From the NCBI GenBank assembly GCA_902727895.1, contig CACVAP010000053.1:1-64000 (forward strand): a stretch of DNA of 64,000 nt, in the 5' to 3' direction. Shown here in pieces: positions 26,069 through 34,591 of the stretch (its first letter is position 1; every line of letters starts with the position of its first letter). The DNA is from an uncultured Sulfurovum sp. (lineage in GTDB: Bacteria; Campylobacterota; Campylobacteria; Campylobacterales; Sulfurovaceae). The translations under genes and the position numbers were made by a program. Below the pieces are notes generated by a model that saw nothing but the letters and a program-made list of their open reading frames with translations, ran no database searches and was not told the DNA's origin.

Positions 26069-27100
26069 TTAGTCATGCTGATGCTCATGTGTGTGACTAT
26101 GGTCATGATGATGGTGTTCATGATCGTGGTCTTCGTGTTCATGTGTCTCTTGAATAATGGTTAAATAGTCAAATTTACTAGACAATAACTCTAAATCCCT
26201 ATGCGTATCTTCTCCAATAAAAACAAGAGCAGACTCTCCAGTGTAATCACTTAACTCTTCAAAAGATACATTTCCAAAAGCGTAATTCACAATAAGTGGT
26301 GTTGGAACATCCTCTACTTTGACCATCCCTTTAACACGATAAATATTTTTTGGGAGTGCTTTTAAAAGTAAATCTAGATCATTAAAGTCAATCTTTTTAT
26401 TAAACTTCCCAACTTTTCTGTCTATGGCATCATGATGATGGTCGTGTTCCTGACCATCAGTGACCAGACCTATAATCTCATCAATTTGGTACACGCCTTC
26501 AAAGACATCCTTAGGAAGAACACCTTGTTCTGCATGATGAAGAAAATAGTTGTTGAAAACTTTTTTACCTGTCATAGTATTCTTAATGTCATGTCTCTCT
26601 TTATAGGTGATAATATCTATTTGTGCTTGGTTAAGCTCTTCTTCCGTAACCAAGTCAGTTTTATTAAGAACAATAATATTTGAACCACCTACTTGGTATT
26701 TGGCTGTAGGGTTATGCATATATGAATCATAGTTTTTGGCATCAACAACACAAATAACACCTTCAACAGATATTCCAAGGTTTTGAAGTGAAAGAAAGAC
26801 AGGGAAAGGTTCTGCTGCTCCAGAAGTCTCTACAAAGAGAATGTCAGGCTTGTACTTGTTAGTAATCTCAATGACACCACCTTCAAACTCTTGGGACATT
26901 TCACAACAAATACACCCTTCTGAAATCTCTATGACATCACTATGAACATTTTTTAAAATGTTTTGGTCAACACCTATTTCACCAAATTCGTTAACAATGA
27001 TGGCGACTTTTTTATCTGTAAAATGGTTTTTGATTGTATTGGTCAGCATACTACTTTTACCGACACCTAAAAATCCTGTAATAATGAATGAATGAATCAT
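26069..27100 (-). CDS. COG0523 (CobW/ZigA-type) GTPase, probable zinc chaperone
   Basis: 343 residues. Walker A is GFLGVGKS (9-16), the metal motif CxCC is at 63-66 (EGCICCEMS), the G4 motif is in IIVLNKTDLV, and the tail is a His-rich run (HEHEDHDHEHHHHDHSH and on). COG0523 GTPases insert or deliver metals, often zinc under starvation. The CobW C-terminal domain is at about 240-320. It is the first gene of the GTPase-znuA-regulator operon. A perfect 12-bp inverted repeat lies 39 bases before its start, strongly suggesting metal-dependent repression. Confidence 0.9.
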   Translation of the reverse strand: MIHSFIITGFLGVGKSSMLTNTIKNHFTDKKVAIIVNEFGEIGVDQNILKNVHSDVIEISEGCICCEMSQEFEGGVIEITNKYKPDILFVETSGAAEPFPVFLSLQNLGISVEGVICVVDAKNYDSYMHNPTAKYQVGGSNIIVLNKTDLVTEEELNQAQIDIITYKERHDIKNTMTGKKVFNNYFLHHAEQGVLPKDVFEGVYQIDEIIGLVTDGQEHDHHHDAIDRKVGKFNKKIDFNDLDLLLKALPKNIYRVKGMVKVEDVPTPLIVNYAFGNVSFEELSDYTGESALVFIGEDTHRDLELLSSKFDYLTIIQETHEHEDHDHEHHHHDHSHTHEHQHD

Positions 27101-27138
27101 GACTATCCTTTATGGTTCTTTTTTTAATTTTTGGATTG

Positions 27139-27171
27139 TATCATAAATGCGATTAATTTGCATTTATGATA
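27139..27171. promoter_or_regulatory. predicted Zur-type operator shared by divergent metal genes
   Basis: A perfect 12-bp inverted repeat (TATCATAAATGC and GCATTTATGATA) with a nine-base spacer lies in the gap between the COG0523 GTPase and the RibA-like gene. Its core AAATGC-N9-GCATTT recurs at 27797-27817 and, less perfectly, at 32598-32618 before the second Fur-family gene. The position allows control of both divergent genes. Confidence 0.7.
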
Positions 27172-27213
27172 TGGAGTGATATACTTTTAAAATTCATCAT
27201 GAAGGAACAAAAA

Positions 27214-27798
27214 ATGAATATTTTTAAAAAAATAAATAATTACGTTGATACAAAAAACGAAATAATACATTCTGAGATGGCAACTGTCTTTACAAAATAT
27301 GGTAAGTTTCAGATGAAAGCCTATAAGGATGACCATCAGGAATATATTGCAATTATGAATCAAAAGTTTTTTGATTTGGAGAGACCAGTTGTTTATATTC
27401 ACTTTGATGTACAGCATTCTGAGATGGATCACGATATGCACTGTTACTGTGCCAATCAAGTTGAATTGGCTTTAAAGATGATACAGAAATCAGGGGGCTT
27501 AGTGATTTATTCTTCTCGTGAAGATGCAAGTATTGATAATCTCTTAGAAGACATAAATACACGAAGACTTGATGAAGGTAATGCTATTAGAGGTAAGAGT
27601 AAAATAAAGTTTTCTGTAAAAGAAACAATAGTTTATCCTTCTTTGGCTTTTATATTAAGTGACTTAAAACTGTCAAATGTTAATTTAATTACTAATGATG
27701 AAAAAGTTATTGATATTGTGGAGTTATTGGGTATTAATATTTTAAGGATAGAACCTAATATCTCTTTTGACTATGGTAATAAAAAAGTAGCAAATTAA
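27214..27798 (+). CDS. divergent GTP cyclohydrolase II-like protein
   Basis: 194 residues from the chosen ATG (AAGGA nine bases upstream); the track start at 27166 lies inside the palindrome. The order of segments follows RibA: VVYIHFDVQHSEM, CYCANQVELALKMI, GGLVIYSSRE, LITNDEKVIDIVELLGINI. However, the first zinc Cys of the RibA motif (HSEC) is Met, the loop to CxC is short, and the RQEGRGIG segment is replaced by SSREDASIDN. It may be a paralogue with altered metal need or a different reaction. It diverges from the zinc GTPase and shares its operator-like palindrome, so it is probably induced by metal shortage. A role in riboflavin synthesis is not supported by its neighbours. Confidence 0.7.
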   Translation: MNIFKKINNYVDTKNEIIHSEMATVFTKYGKFQMKAYKDDHQEYIAIMNQKFFDLERPVVYIHFDVQHSEMDHDMHCYCANQVELALKMIQKSGGLVIYSSREDASIDNLLEDINTRRLDEGNAIRGKSKIKFSVKETIVYPSLAFILSDLKLSNVNLITNDEKVIDIVELLGINILRIEPNISFDYGNKKVAN

Positions 27799-27820
27799 AT
27801 GCAAAATATTCGCATTTAAT
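27794..27820. terminator. AT-rich hairpin between convergent genes, also operator-like
   Basis: ATTAAATGC and GCATTTAAT are perfect 9-bp arms around nine bases and overlap the stop of the RibA-like gene; the plus strand continues TTTTTA, so it can act as an intrinsic terminator. The geometry (AAATGC-N9-GCATTT) is the same as in the predicted operator at 27139-27171. Confidence 0.5.
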
Positions 27821-27832
27821 TTTTAAAAATGT

Positions 27833-29245
27833 TTAGCCTGCCAAAAGTAATACGAAACCAAGCCCAAAAATAAAGAGCAGACTTCCATAGTCTAAAACTT
27901 TGCGTAGTTTGTTATTGTTTAAAGTATTTTTTCTTACTTTTAAAGAGAGATAAGCAGCAATGAAAATAATAAGACTCATCCCAATACTCATAAAAATAGC
28001 AGAGAGTAACCCCACCCAATAAACTCCTAAACTAAGTGTAAATATAAAGATGGTTACAGTTCCTGGACAAGGGATGATACCAGCAGAGAGAATAACTCCA
28101 ATGTCTGTTGACTGGCTTTGACATGCACCACAGCCACAACTGTGTTCATGGGGTATGTCAGGTTTGTTTTGTGACCAAGGAGAGAGTTGTGGTTTTACTT
28201 TAGGTCGTTTAGGAATACGTTTATAGAGTAAATAAAGTGCAATTATGATGATAACGACAGCACTCACTTTGGTGGTCATGGTTTCAATGTTACTAAAATA
28301 ATTCTCCATGTAGGTGTTTAACAGATAATAAATCGTAAAGGTTAAAAGAAAGGCAGAGAAAGTATGCACCACACCAATGAGAGCAGAGACAGAAAAAGCT
28401 TTGGCTACAGAGCGATTGTTCCCTAGAAAATAAGCAGCAACCAGACTTTTCCCATGTCCTGGTCCTATGGCATGGATGACTCCATAGAGTAGCGAAAAGA
28501 AGAGCAACCAAAAGTAAGAGCTAGGACTTTGATTTTCTTTAATGTCTTCTAGAAGCACCACCACTTTCTCTTTAGTCTGTGTGAGTTGTTGACTGAGCCA
28601 TCCTAAAGCACCTTTTAATTCAGTTACTTTTGGATTTTGAGTACCAAGAGACTCTAATGAGCTTAACGGTGTTTGTTGATTAGGTGTGAGTGCAAAAGAA
28701 GCACTGTTTTCTAAGAGGGCTGTGCTGTTTTTATCTTGTTCTAAAGCGTGTATGACTTTATCTATTTTAAAAGAGAAAAAAGAGGCTTTATCATAAAAAG
28801 TTAAATAGAGTAGGTGCTCTTCTGTAGGTGTTAGATTGGTATCTAAAGTATAGGAGAAGTGTAATACATTGTTTGTAAAAGCAGTTTTTTCATTACTTGG
28901 CTTATACTTTAAATAGTCTATATCTTGATATTCTTTGTTAGAAGGGACATATTTTATGTAGCTTAGATGCTGTTCTATTTCAAGATACTCCATAATCATT
29001 TGATGGATATTTTCTAACTCATTTGGGTCTAAGGTTTTATTGCCATTTGTATCATGATCTAAGAGTGCTTCAGCACTAAACTTTTTGCTAAAGTCCCAAT
29101 TGATATCCAAGGTCATTATATCGTTGGTATGTGATTCATGAACAGAGACTTTAATGAACTGTGTAGCGTCTCCACAGAGTGTACAAGCATGGAGCCAACT
29201 GAAACTACTAATGATTAAAGCTAAGGTTATATAGAGTTTTTTCAT
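27833..29245 (-). CDS. NicO-type metal transporter with N-terminal periplasmic DUF1007-like domain
   Basis: 470 residues. A signal peptide (SFSWLHAC) leads to a periplasmic domain of about 200 residues that includes an EF-hand-like loop (DTNGNKTLDPNE, about 65-76). The C-terminal half has six or so helices with HAIGPGHGKSLVAAYFLG and the SAGIIPCPGT motif of the NicO/RcnA nickel-cobalt family, and a Cys-rich cytosolic loop (HEHSCGCGACQS). It may export or import Ni, Co or another divalent metal. A Fur-box-like sequence lies about 90 bases upstream. It converges on the RibA-like gene. Confidence 0.85.
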   Translation of the reverse strand: MKKLYITLALIISSFSWLHACTLCGDATQFIKVSVHESHTNDIMTLDINWDFSKKFSAEALLDHDTNGNKTLDPNELENIHQMIMEYLEIEQHLSYIKYVPSNKEYQDIDYLKYKPSNEKTAFTNNVLHFSYTLDTNLTPTEEHLLYLTFYDKASFFSFKIDKVIHALEQDKNSTALLENSASFALTPNQQTPLSSLESLGTQNPKVTELKGALGWLSQQLTQTKEKVVVLLEDIKENQSPSSYFWLLFFSLLYGVIHAIGPGHGKSLVAAYFLGNNRSVAKAFSVSALIGVVHTFSAFLLTFTIYYLLNTYMENYFSNIETMTTKVSAVVIIIIALYLLYKRIPKRPKVKPQLSPWSQNKPDIPHEHSCGCGACQSQSTDIGVILSAGIIPCPGTVTIFIFTLSLGVYWVGLLSAIFMSIGMSLIIFIAAYLSLKVRKNTLNNNKLRKVLDYGSLLFIFGLGFVLLLAG

Positions 29246-29332
29246 TTTATATCTTCTTCCTATTTTGTTATGCTCAAGTTAAAGATGAATTATATAGTTT
29301 TAGAACTATAAAGTTGTTTTTTCACCATACTT

Positions 29333-29351
29333 TAAAACGATTATCATTATA
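29333..29351. promoter_or_regulatory. Fur-box-like site
   Basis: On the minus strand the site contains ATAATGATAATC and matches about 15 of 19 positions of the classical Fur box (GATAATGATAATCATTATC). It lies between the divergent NicO-type gene and the small secreted peptide and could control both. Confidence 0.55.
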
Positions 29352-29383
29352 ATTATTACTTAAAAACAAAGAAAGGATACTCA

Positions 29384-29494
29384 ATGCGTCAACTATTTTT
29401 AGCTCTTTTGCTTCTTAGCTCTTTCTCATTTGCTGGTGAACATTCTCACGATGATAAATGTGATGATAAGAAAAAATGTTCTAGTGAAAAGTAA
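29384..29494 (+). CDS. 36-residue secreted His/Asp/Cys peptide
   Basis: This ORF is absent from the track. The ribosome binding site AAAGGA lies seven bases before the ATG. The product has a clear signal peptide (MRQLFLALLLLSSFSFAGEH) and a short tail, HSHDDKCDDKKKCSSEK, rich in metal ligands. A Fur-box-like site sits 33 bases upstream and a GC-rich hairpin follows 10 bases after the stop, so it looks like a complete small gene. It probably binds metal in the periplasm; its role is unknown. Confidence 0.65.
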   Translation: MRQLFLALLLLSSFSFAGEHSHDDKCDDKKKCSSEK

Positions 29495-29504
29495 GTACTA
29501 GATG

Positions 29505-29520
29505 GGGGGCAGTTGCCCCC
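29505..29520. terminator. GC-rich hairpin between convergent genes
   Basis: GGGGGC AGTT GCCCCC gives a very stable 6-bp stem in otherwise AT-rich DNA, between the small secreted peptide and the stop of the TonB receptor. There is no long T run; on the minus strand it follows the receptor stop by 18 bases. Confidence 0.5.
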
Positions 29521-29538
29521 AAACGCTAAAAATATAAA

Positions 29539-31617
29539 TTAATATTGGTATTCAACACCAGCAATAATTGCTCGACCAGGTAAAGGTGCCGTTTCTTTTA
29601 GGAATGATATATGATTTCTAGCAATATCATCGGTTAGATTTTCACCTTTAAGCCAGTAGTTTAGTTTGCTTTTTCCAATTTTTTGTTCGTAGTTCATGGA
29701 CGCGTTTAGGAATTTATATCCATTTGTTTCTGTCTCATTGACTGCTGTCTTACGGGCTTTGTCAACCCATTTGTAACTTACTTTATTGGTTAAGTTTTTG
29801 TATTGGTGTTCAACACTTGCTGTCGCATTATAAGGAGCCATACGTGGAATGTTTCCACCTCCATTGAGTTCACCTCTTAGCATGTTGAGTTGTAAGGTAT
29901 TGGTAAATTTATGTTTACCAAGTGTTGCTTTATAGCTCTCTTCAATTCCTAATCCATAAATCTTAGCACTCACACCACTCATTTTCCATACAGGACTTAA
30001 ATGAAATGGATCAATAACAGCCACACCATTTTGTGCTAACGGTGATTGATAGATATAATTATAAAAGTTGTAATAATAAGCACTAAGTTTAGAGTTAAAG
30101 TTTTCATTGTGAGCATAAAGCATATTCATATCGAGGTTCACTGAACGTTCTTTCTCTAAGTTCCTGTCTCCTAAAATATAACTCTCGGTTGCATGGTGAA
30201 AACCATTCCAGAGTAACTCTTGAGATGAAGGAAGACGTTCCATATAAGCCAATGAAGCTTGTGTTGTAAATTTTTCACTCCATGTATGCCACCAACCCAG
30301 TGAAAGACTAAGTGCAATGTCATTTTCATCACTGTAGTAATCAGCATCAATGGCTGTAGGCATTAGCCATGTCTCTTGAATATTTGAGCTGTCAGGGCTT
30401 AACTTTCGTACGACTGTGTTAACAGCAAGGCTAAGTTCATCTTCATCATAATAACGTTTGAGATTCACACCCATTTGAAGTTTTTGTTCTTTGGTATTGG
30501 GCATTGGGTGACCATGAGAGTAGGCAATGCCTCTGTCGTTGTAGTAGTTTTGTGTTGAAAAACCATCTTCTGCACTCGTTCTAGCAGGAGTTGTAAATTC
30601 ACTACATCCACCATGTTCATGACAGACTTTGAGTTCATTTTCAAGAAGTTCTGCACGAAAGTTTCCATCCATCTCATTAACAGTAAAGTCAAAAGCTGTA
30701 CTTAAACTTTGTTGTTGTTGATCAAAGGCACCATCGTATCTTAAACCTTCTCTTTCAAAGTGTTTGTAGTCACTAAGCTGATATTCGGTTTGAACATTTT
30801 TGAGTTTACCCAGTTCTTTATTATGGATGACAATCCCATAACGTTTTTGTTCCATTACGATGTCAGTTCGTTCAGTGGTGCTATTGGGAATACCATAATT
30901 TTTATCCATGGTATCAGCATAGACTTTTACCACAGTATTGTCTGTGGCTTGCCATCCTAGAACACCATGAAGTTGTTCACTAGAAGTGTCTGAGTTTTGA
31001 ATTTCTTGACCATCACTAGAGTAATTTCCTGCTTCATTTTTATAGTAGTTTAGGTAGCCTAAGTATTTATCATTTCCATATTCTGCTTTGAGGTTGGCTG
31101 TTCCTTTCCCTGTGTCAGAGTTAGTTGAAAGAGAAGCATTTGCACCAAAGCCCTTAGGAAGTTTTGCTTCATGCTCTTCACCTAGAGTACGAACAACACC
31201 ACCACTGTATGAACCATAGAGTAAAGAAGCTGGTCCTTTGACAAGTTCCAAGTGTTCAGCTACTTTAGCATTTAGTCCAACGGCGTGATCTTGACTCATT
31301 GCTGAAAGGTCATTGAGCATAATTCCACCTTGAGCAATACCAACACGGTAGCCTTCCATTCCATTTACGGTTGGTCGTCCAACAGCTGAACCATAAGTTG
31401 CACTTTCTACACCCAGTTCACCTGAGAGATAGTCTCCCAGTGTTTCCCCAGCACCTTTACGTTTACTAAGGGCCTTAACATTGTGAATGTAGCAATAAGA
31501 GAGCGATTCTTCTTGTTTACTTGCATCGTCTTCTATGGTAATGTCTCCAAGTAGTTCCTCTGCATAGAGGGAACTACTTACTAATAATAGAAGGGTAAGT
31601 AGACTAAGTTTAGTCAT
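29539..31617 (-). CDS. TonB-dependent outer-membrane receptor, ZnuD-like
   Basis: About 692 residues from the chosen start. The signal peptide is MTKLSLLTLLLLVSSSLYAE. The plug domain follows (GETLGDYLSGELGVESATYG, VNGMEGYRVGIAQGGIMLND, VKGPASLLYG) and then a 22-strand barrel ending in the aromatic GRAIIAGVEYQY. A His/Cys loop (CHEHGGCSE) may catch metal. The plug is close to ZnuD-type zinc receptors as I remember them. The track start at 31650 is longer; I chose the ATG that overlaps the lipoprotein stop by eight bases (ATGACTAA). It transports a metal or metal complex driven by TonB; zinc is favoured by the context. Confidence 0.85.
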   Translation of the reverse strand: MTKLSLLTLLLLVSSSLYAEELLGDITIEDDASKQEESLSYCYIHNVKALSKRKGAGETLGDYLSGELGVESATYGSAVGRPTVNGMEGYRVGIAQGGIMLNDLSAMSQDHAVGLNAKVAEHLELVKGPASLLYGSYSGGVVRTLGEEHEAKLPKGFGANASLSTNSDTGKGTANLKAEYGNDKYLGYLNYYKNEAGNYSSDGQEIQNSDTSSEQLHGVLGWQATDNTVVKVYADTMDKNYGIPNSTTERTDIVMEQKRYGIVIHNKELGKLKNVQTEYQLSDYKHFEREGLRYDGAFDQQQQSLSTAFDFTVNEMDGNFRAELLENELKVCHEHGGCSEFTTPARTSAEDGFSTQNYYNDRGIAYSHGHPMPNTKEQKLQMGVNLKRYYDEDELSLAVNTVVRKLSPDSSNIQETWLMPTAIDADYYSDENDIALSLSLGWWHTWSEKFTTQASLAYMERLPSSQELLWNGFHHATESYILGDRNLEKERSVNLDMNMLYAHNENFNSKLSAYYYNFYNYIYQSPLAQNGVAVIDPFHLSPVWKMSGVSAKIYGLGIEESYKATLGKHKFTNTLQLNMLRGELNGGGNIPRMAPYNATASVEHQYKNLTNKVSYKWVDKARKTAVNETETNGYKFLNASMNYEQKIGKSKLNYWLKGENLTDDIARNHISFLKETAPLPGRAIIAGVEYQY

Positions 31618-32548
31618 GGTCATGATCGTCTTCATCATCCGATTCACCAATACCTACGAATTCTGTTGGGCTAAAGTTTGTTGGTAAAAACTTGCTTCCT
31701 GTCCATTTACTATGTTGGTGGAAATCTTCACCATGAGAATCAACTAAATAGAGTGTTTGTGATTCTGCAGAAAAGATATATACTCCATAGTCACTTGCTT
31801 TAACAATTGAACTTCTGTCTTCTTCACATGTTGAAACACCTTCAAGTGCAAAAGCTGTTCCCTCTTGTTTGAGTGCTTCTTCTCCTTCTTCTTCATGGTA
31901 AACATAAACTTTTCCAGACTTTGTTAATGCAATGTGTGCTGCTTCTTCATGTTCCTCTTCTGTTGTACTTTCCTCTTCATGAGCATGCTCAAATACATAG
32001 AAGTTACATAGCTCTTCAGTACTTGGAAGTGCTTCGGCAATTTCTTCTCTAACCTCTTCTTGTTCCTTAAGATGTGTATTTAGTGAAACCAATGCAGCTT
32101 TTTTACCATCACTTGATACTTCTGGGTCAAATTCCTCGTTAGAGTGTGAAGCAAAAGTATTTACGTTGTCTTCTTCATGAAAATGACCTAAGTACTGAAA
32201 GTCATTGTAAGTTAAGTCACCATTATTGATATCAAAGTCATAATTTAACATTACAATCTTTTGGTCAACACCAGCTGCTGTTTCATGATCCCATCGAATT
32301 AGTTTTCCAGTTTTACCTGTCATGTTATAAGTTGCATTGTCATCATTATTCATATCTGTGTTTGTATCGCTTGTGGTATTATAAAGATACTGGTCTGAAC
32401 TTTCATTGTCAAAAAAGATGAATGTTTTTTCATCTGGTAAGTCAAGAGAACTTGTTAAGTCAACTGATGTAGATGTGCTAGAACTGCTTCCACAACCTAC
32501 TAGAAGAAGTGTTGTAAGTGATGCTACTGCGAAGTTTGATAATTTCAT
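31610..32548 (-). CDS. acidic, His-rich lipoprotein linked to the TonB receptor
   Basis: 312 residues from the ATG preceded by AAAGGA; the track adds 19 upstream residues. The lipobox is LLVGC, followed by a Ser/Thr linker. The body is acidic with many His-Glu runs (FEHAHEEESTTEEEHEEAAH, YHEEEGEEA) and a DDEDDHDHD tail. It could be a surface or periplasmic metal-binding or sensing protein feeding the receptor. No known family recognised. It is the first gene of a two-gene operon, divergent from the second Fur-family gene, with an operator-like palindrome in between. Confidence 0.75.
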   Translation of the reverse strand: MKLSNFAVASLTTLLLVGCGSSSSTSTSVDLTSSLDLPDEKTFIFFDNESSDQYLYNTTSDTNTDMNNDDNATYNMTGKTGKLIRWDHETAAGVDQKIVMLNYDFDINNGDLTYNDFQYLGHFHEEDNVNTFASHSNEEFDPEVSSDGKKAALVSLNTHLKEQEEVREEIAEALPSTEELCNFYVFEHAHEEESTTEEEHEEAAHIALTKSGKVYVYHEEEGEEALKQEGTAFALEGVSTCEEDRSSIVKASDYGVYIFSAESQTLYLVDSHGEDFHQHSKWTGSKFLPTNFSPTEFVGIGESDDEDDHDHD

Positions 32549-32597
32549 ATTTTTCCTTTGTTTTAATGAATTAGCGAATAATATAGAGATTTTATTT

Positions 32598-32618
32598 AAA
32601 TGCAACTTAGTCGCATAA
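32598..32618. promoter_or_regulatory. predicted Zur-type operator before lipoprotein/receptor operon
   Basis: AAATGC and GCATAA flank nine bases, with inner symmetry (CAAC-TTA-GTCG), so it matches the core of the operators at 27139-27171. It lies 50 bases before the lipoprotein start and just upstream of the -10 of the Fur-family gene, allowing control of both. Confidence 0.6.
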
Positions 32619-32640
32619 CTTCAAGTAAGTCTAGATAGTG

Positions 32641-32646
32641 TATAAT
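32641..32646 (+). promoter_or_regulatory. -10 box directly before the second Fur-family gene
   Basis: TATAAT ends seven bases before the ATG at 32653 and no ribosome binding site is seen, so the transcript is probably leaderless or nearly so. Confidence 0.5.
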
Positions 32647-32652
32647 CAATCT

Positions 32653-33018
32653 ATGAAATTAGAAGAACTTATTAAGAATAAAAAACTAAAATTCACACCT
32701 GCTCGTCAAATGCTTTTAGAGATTTTTTCTAAGGCATCACAGCCTTTGGCATATGAAGATATTAAGTCTCAGATAACCATGGACAAAGCTACGTTTTATA
32801 GGAATGTTACAACGTTTGAGGCATCAGGAATTTTGAATGGTTTTGAGTCTAATGACAAGAAAAGATACTATGAAATGACAGACAAGCAACATGCTCATTT
32901 TATCTGTTCAGAATGTCATAATGTGGAGTGTCTTGATGAGGAACTTCAGTTTACGTTGAAAGATTATAAAGTTGATAATATTATTGTTTATGGTGTCTGC
33001 AAAAAGTGTTGTGCTTAG
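32653..33018 (+). CDS. second Fur-family regulator, probable Zur
   Basis: 121 residues from the chosen ATG; the track start (GTG at 32638) includes the -10 box and is unlikely. The protein has the winged helix (DKATFYRNVTTFEASGIL), the HAHFIC metal segment and two CxxC pairs (CSECHNVEC, CKKCC). It is shorter than typical Fur (about 150). It faces the lipoprotein/TonB receptor operon across a palindrome, which suggests autoregulation and control of that operon. Which of the two Fur-family proteins reads the AAATGC-N9-GCATTT sites is open. Confidence 0.83.
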   Translation: MKLEELIKNKKLKFTPARQMLLEIFSKASQPLAYEDIKSQITMDKATFYRNVTTFEASGILNGFESNDKKRYYEMTDKQHAHFICSECHNVECLDEELQFTLKDYKVDNIIVYGVCKKCCA

Positions 33019-33039
33019 TCTTTATAGGGAAAGAGAAGA

Positions 33040-33074
33040 TGAGAATAGAGCGTAAAATACGTCTCTATATCTCA
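33040..33074. terminator. bidirectional hairpin between the Fur-family gene and nuoN
   Basis: TGAGAATAGAGCGTA pairs imperfectly with TACGTCTCTATATCTCA around an AAA loop; it lies between two convergent genes and likely ends both the regulator transcript and the long nuo transcript. Confidence 0.5.
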
Positions 33075-33094
33075 TTTAAAGTGTTCTGTAGGTA

Positions 33095-34591
33095 TTAGAT
33101 AAAAAGTGAAGCAATGGCTGTTTGTGTCACCACTAAAATCTCATCAATACTTGGAATAGGTACAAAGAATACAACAATACTTCCGATACCACCCCAGATT
33201 GTTAATAGTCCTAATGCACCAATTGCATAGGTGCTAATACGTTTATCATCAAAGGTTTGAAGAGGTATCTCTTTGTCACTTGAGTAAAAGTACATCATGG
33301 CTATGAGCTTGAAATAGTAGTAAATTGATATCATTGTAGCCAAAATAGCCAAGGTAGCTAAGAGTGTATATCCAGCACTAATCGCTTCTGTAAATACATA
33401 AAATTTCCCCATAAAACCAATTGTTGATGGAATACCAGCTAAGGACAGAAGGAAAATTGTCATCATGGCAGCAAGGTATGGACGTTCATGTGCCAAGCCT
33501 TTAAAGTCATCATAGGTAATCTTCACTTTTGTTTGTGCAATAATATGAGAAACCAACCCAAATGCTCCAATGGCTGATAGAAGATAAGCAATCAAGTAAA
33601 AGATAATCGCATAAGAACCAGCACCACCTTCACCCAACGCTAAAAACGCTAAGATAAGGTAACCAGTATGAACAATAGAAGACGCTGCTAGCATACTCTT
33701 AATGACTGTTTGATTCAATGCCATCCATGTACCAATAAGTAATGTTAATAGGGTAAGCGTTTCAAAAATAGGTTCCCATAATTCATGAATCATTGAAAAT
33801 TCTTGGATATAAAGACGTAAGAAAAGAGCAAAAATAGCAATTTTAAAAACAGACGCCATATACGCAGTAATTAATACAGGTGAACCTCTATAAACATCGA
33901 GTACCCATGATTGGAAAGGGAAGGCAGCGATTTTAAATAAGAAGGTAAAGAGTATCATGGTTAAACCAATATACAAAAGAGCGATGTTTTCTTGACTTTT
34001 TTGCATGAATTCTGCAATTTCTGTTAGGTTAGTTGTCCCTGTCGCACCATAAATAAGTGCTGTTCCTAAAAGGAAAAAGACACCAATAAAAGATCCTAAA
34101 ACCAAGTATTTAAACATTGCTTCAACACGTCTACCATCTTCACTGTTGAATCCTACCATGATGTAAACTGAGAAAGAGGCAATTTCAAAAGCAATATACG
34201 CCGTAATCAGTTCATTCGCATGGGCTAAAAGTAGCATCCCAAAGAGAGAGAAAAGCATAATGCTGTAAAACTCACCTTTAAGATAGGTTTTCTTATTGGC
34301 ATAACTTTCCCCAACAAGAATAATAAAGATAGTACCCACAAGAAGTAAAATACTAAAGAGGTTAGCGTAGGAGTCAAATACAATTCTGTCTCCAAGTATA
34401 ACAGGAAAGAGACTTTCACTGTAGAGGTCTCCAAAGTTACCCATCGAAAAGATGACTGCAATAACCAGTGCAATGACACTCACAGTAATAAAATGACGTA
34501 TTTTAAACGTGTCATACATACTCATAAACATTAAAACAAGTGCACCTATAAGTACACTTATCATAGGTAAGATTAATAGTATAGAATTCAT
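33095..34591 (-). CDS. nuoN: NADH-quinone oxidoreductase subunit N
   Basis: 498 residues, about 14 membrane helices, an antiporter-like proton-pumping subunit of complex I. The Glu of helix 5 ([19 protein letters not shown]) and the Lys-containing helices ([37 protein letters not shown]) are typical of the family. It is the last of 13 nuo genes; its start overlaps the end of nuoM by four bases. Confidence 0.95.
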   Translation of the reverse strand: MNSILLILPMISVLIGALVLMFMSMYDTFKIRHFITVSVIALVIAVIFSMGNFGDLYSESLFPVILGDRIVFDSYANLFSILLLVGTIFIILVGESYANKKTYLKGEFYSIMLFSLFGMLLLAHANELITAYIAFEIASFSVYIMVGFNSEDGRRVEAMFKYLVLGSFIGVFFLLGTALIYGATGTTNLTEIAEFMQKSQENIALLYIGLTMILFTFLFKIAAFPFQSWVLDVYRGSPVLITAYMASVFKIAIFALFLRLYIQEFSMIHELWEPIFETLTLLTLLIGTWMALNQTVIKSMLAASSIVHTGYLILAFLALGEGGAGSYAIIFYLIAYLLSAIGAFGLVSHIIAQTKVKITYDDFKGLAHERPYLAAMMTIFLLSLAGIPSTIGFMGKFYVFTEAISAGYTLLATLAILATMISIYYYFKLIAMMYFYSSDKEIPLQTFDDKRISTYAIGALGLLTIWGGIGSIVVFFVPIPSIDEILVVTQTAIASLFI

